DNA from: Quillaja saponaria
Taxonomy: Eukaryota > Streptophyta > Magnoliopsida > Fabales > Quillajaceae
NCBI GenBank assembly: GCA_029379385.1
Contig: CM055617.1
Span: forward strand, 930,001-994,000
Reading direction: 5' to 3'
DNA length: 64,000 nucleotides
The notes below the pieces were generated by a model, which had not been told where the DNA came from, made no database searches, and saw nothing but the letters and a program-made list of their open reading frames with translations. Each line of letters begins with the position of its first letter. Position 1 is the first letter of the stretch. The position numbers and the translations under genes were made by a program. Of this stretch, positions 62,265 to 64,000 are shown piece after piece.

Positions 62265-62680
62265 TTGATGGTGGTTATGATATTCTCTCGTGGTTGTAGT
62301 TGTCTTCTCTAATGGTGGTTGTCATAATCTTTGACATTTGTTTTCTTTGTTTATAGCTGGTTTCATTGATTATTGTTGTCATTTTGCAAATCTCAAAAGT
62401 GATTATTAACATTTTTCGTAGGTCCCTACGATGATTGTTGTTATTTTCAATAAGTCCTTACAATGGTTGTTGTCATCATTTTCAATGGTGGTTGACGGTG
62501 GTCATTGGCATTTTTGGTGGGTTTTAATGGTGGTCAGTATTGTATTCAAGGGGATGAATGTGACTGTAGTTGGTGGTGGTGACCGATAGCAGGTGGATGA
62601 AATTGCTAGTAGGTAATAGGCAACTGTGGGTGATGGAAGTTGTCAGTGGTGATAATTGATATTATAGCATGATGTACCGT
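62265..62680 (+). repeat. Degenerate TGGTGGTTGT-rich repeat
   Basis: Variants of TGGTGGTTGTCAT, ATTGTTGTCAT and TTTTCAATGGTGGT recur about ten times. It resembles an old minisatellite or the interior of a non-autonomous transposon. AT-rich flanks (62150-62230 and 62730-62815) might be its ends. Confidence 0.5.
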
Positions 62681-62699
62681 TATAAGTCACTGGCTGTGA

Positions 62700-64000
62700 C
62701 AAATAACACATGCAAAAATTATAAATTTTAGACTATAATCATAAGTATTGAATAGTATATTTTATAATTATTAATTAAAATTTTCAATTTTAGTTCACTG
62801 CATTCAAATATACTCTTAGAGATCTACGTTGAGCACAGGGATTAAAAATTTTGTTTACTGAGACATCACCTTTGTTTTAGGTGAATAACTATAATAATGA
62901 GTCATTTGAGAACTTAAGAGGAATATTTTGGAGAATTAAAGTTGATGCATGGTCCTTGGCGTGCATGCACTTTAAAAAAAAAAAAAAAAAAAAAAGGGAA
63001 GAGATTTAAAATGGTGACATGGTAAGTTTTGTTGTGTGTTAAATAAGAGACAAGAAGAGGAAAAACAAAAATAGTACTGATTAGAATATTTATTTTTGTG
63101 GGTTTCTTAAAAAGGGTAGATATTTATTTAAAAGAATATATAGCATGAATTTATCTGAATAGCAGGTAAATACTTTTGTGAGTTAATAATCATAATTGCC
63201 CCAATCACCATGTACTCATATGATGATATGAATTAGATCAATTTAGGTTATGTCATGCTTCACATAAAATTTGGAACGAAGACATAAAATTTTTTGAGTT
63301 AAAGCAATAGACACGTTCTCATATCGATATTTTCAGATGAAAACAATTAAAGTCTATATAATTAATTTTATAAATAGAAAATGAAAAGAAGAAAAATAAG
63401 AAGAGGAGAAAGACGTAAATAATCAAAAAGGATTTTGCAATTTTTTGGTTGGAAGCCCCAATAGCACATGTATCAGTGAGTAATCGACTAATTACTCAAA
63501 GTTTCAGACACTGCTAGCCTACTAGGCCCAATTCGAAGTTTATAACCATTGAGTAAAGCCCAAGAATATATTTGACTTCCCATCACTTGATACTTGACAC
63601 ACCCGGCTGATACCCAATTTATCTTTTACTAATTGGATAAATGATTTCATGCTAGAGGTGAGTATATCTGGATAAGTTTATAAATAGTTTATCTAATTAT
63701 TTATTTGGTTCAGTCAAAGATGGGTCATTTATGTTGGGATTATAAATTTTTTAATTTTTATGATCTCCTTAAAAGAATTCAAATTCAAAAAATCAACAAA
63801 TAGAACATATACTTACTAACAGGCCAAACCCTTTGAGATAATGTTATAACATTATCGCACATAAATTGTCAGCATTTTTATCTCAAGGTTGGCCTCTCAA
63901 TAATAAAGAATAAGCATCTATATTCACTTAAATTTTAATATTAAAATGGAAATTTCAATTATATTTTTTATTTTTAAAATTATATTTATTAAGTTACAAG
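62700..64000. other. AT-rich intergenic DNA to the window end
   Basis: No supported gene. There is an A run of about 26 bases at 62972-62997. The last 20 bases (ATATTTATTAAGTTACA) repeat part of the end of the MITE at 52801, so another copy may cross the window edge. Confidence 0.45.

Noticed and set aside
62145..62815. Complete non-autonomous transposon spanning the TGGTGGTTGT repeat
   Set aside because: The AT-rich flanks are suggestive, but I could not align them as inverted repeats or find a target duplication.
1..64000. CRISPR arrays, bacterial-type operons or ribosome binding sites
   Set aside because: The window is plant nuclear DNA with spliceosomal introns, and no regularly spaced repeats of CRISPR type occur.

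Overview
This is a stretch of a eudicot nuclear genome, probably a woody rosid, although I cannot name the species. The evidence is plant-only gene families, GT-AG introns of 0.1 to 1.7 kb, AT-rich intergenic DNA and remnants of plant transposons. I rebuilt eight intact protein genes exon by exon, one decayed protein gene, and a cluster of three U14 snoRNA genes.

Layout. 2.65-8.69 kb (-): LIKE-COV/COV1 membrane protein, 7 coding exons. 8.8-14.4 kb: AT-rich intergenic DNA. 14.47-16.04 kb (+): ABR1-like (ERF111-type) AP2/ERF factor, 2 exons. 18.27-22.84 kb (-): RPN5, a proteasome lid subunit of 442 aa, 11 coding exons, whose first coding exon is only the ATG. 23.44-24.05 kb (+): three tandem U14 C/D snoRNAs, divergent from RPN5 across a promoter with site II and telo-box motifs. 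24.78-25.18 and 28.49-28.81 kb (-): two tandem RGF/CLEL/GLV sulfated-peptide precursors. 26.8-27.5 kb: dead LINE fragment. 31.10-36.18 kb (-): CDK-like kinase with an MGC N-terminus, 7 exons. 36.99-39.34 kb (-): TKI1-like pseudogene with at least two in-frame stops and two frameshifts, lacking its SANT half. 39.53-39.99 kb: hAT-type MITE with an exact 8-bp target duplication and a tRNA-like core. 44.96-47.99 kb (+): nucleotide-sugar transporter of the URGT/NST-KT1 clade, 5 coding exons. 54.87-58.46 kb (+): intronless BRI1, the brassinosteroid receptor, 1196 aa. The remainder is AT-rich intergenic DNA with MITEs, minisatellites and simple repeats.

Gene order. ABR1-RPN5-RGF matches the Arabidopsis run At5g64750-At5g64760-At5g64770, and the transporter next to BRI1 matches At4g39390-At4g39400. 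These two ancestral neighbourhoods support the ortholog calls. The genes are not a pathway, but several touch growth control: BRI1 signalling, RGF peptides, a COV-type vascular-patterning protein and a cell-wall nucleotide-sugar transporter.

Nothing here is a wholly new biological system. The most interesting items are the U14 cluster with a decaying third copy, the RGF pair with a shared 16-bp upstream element, the TKI1 pseudogene and the tRNA-like module in the MITE.
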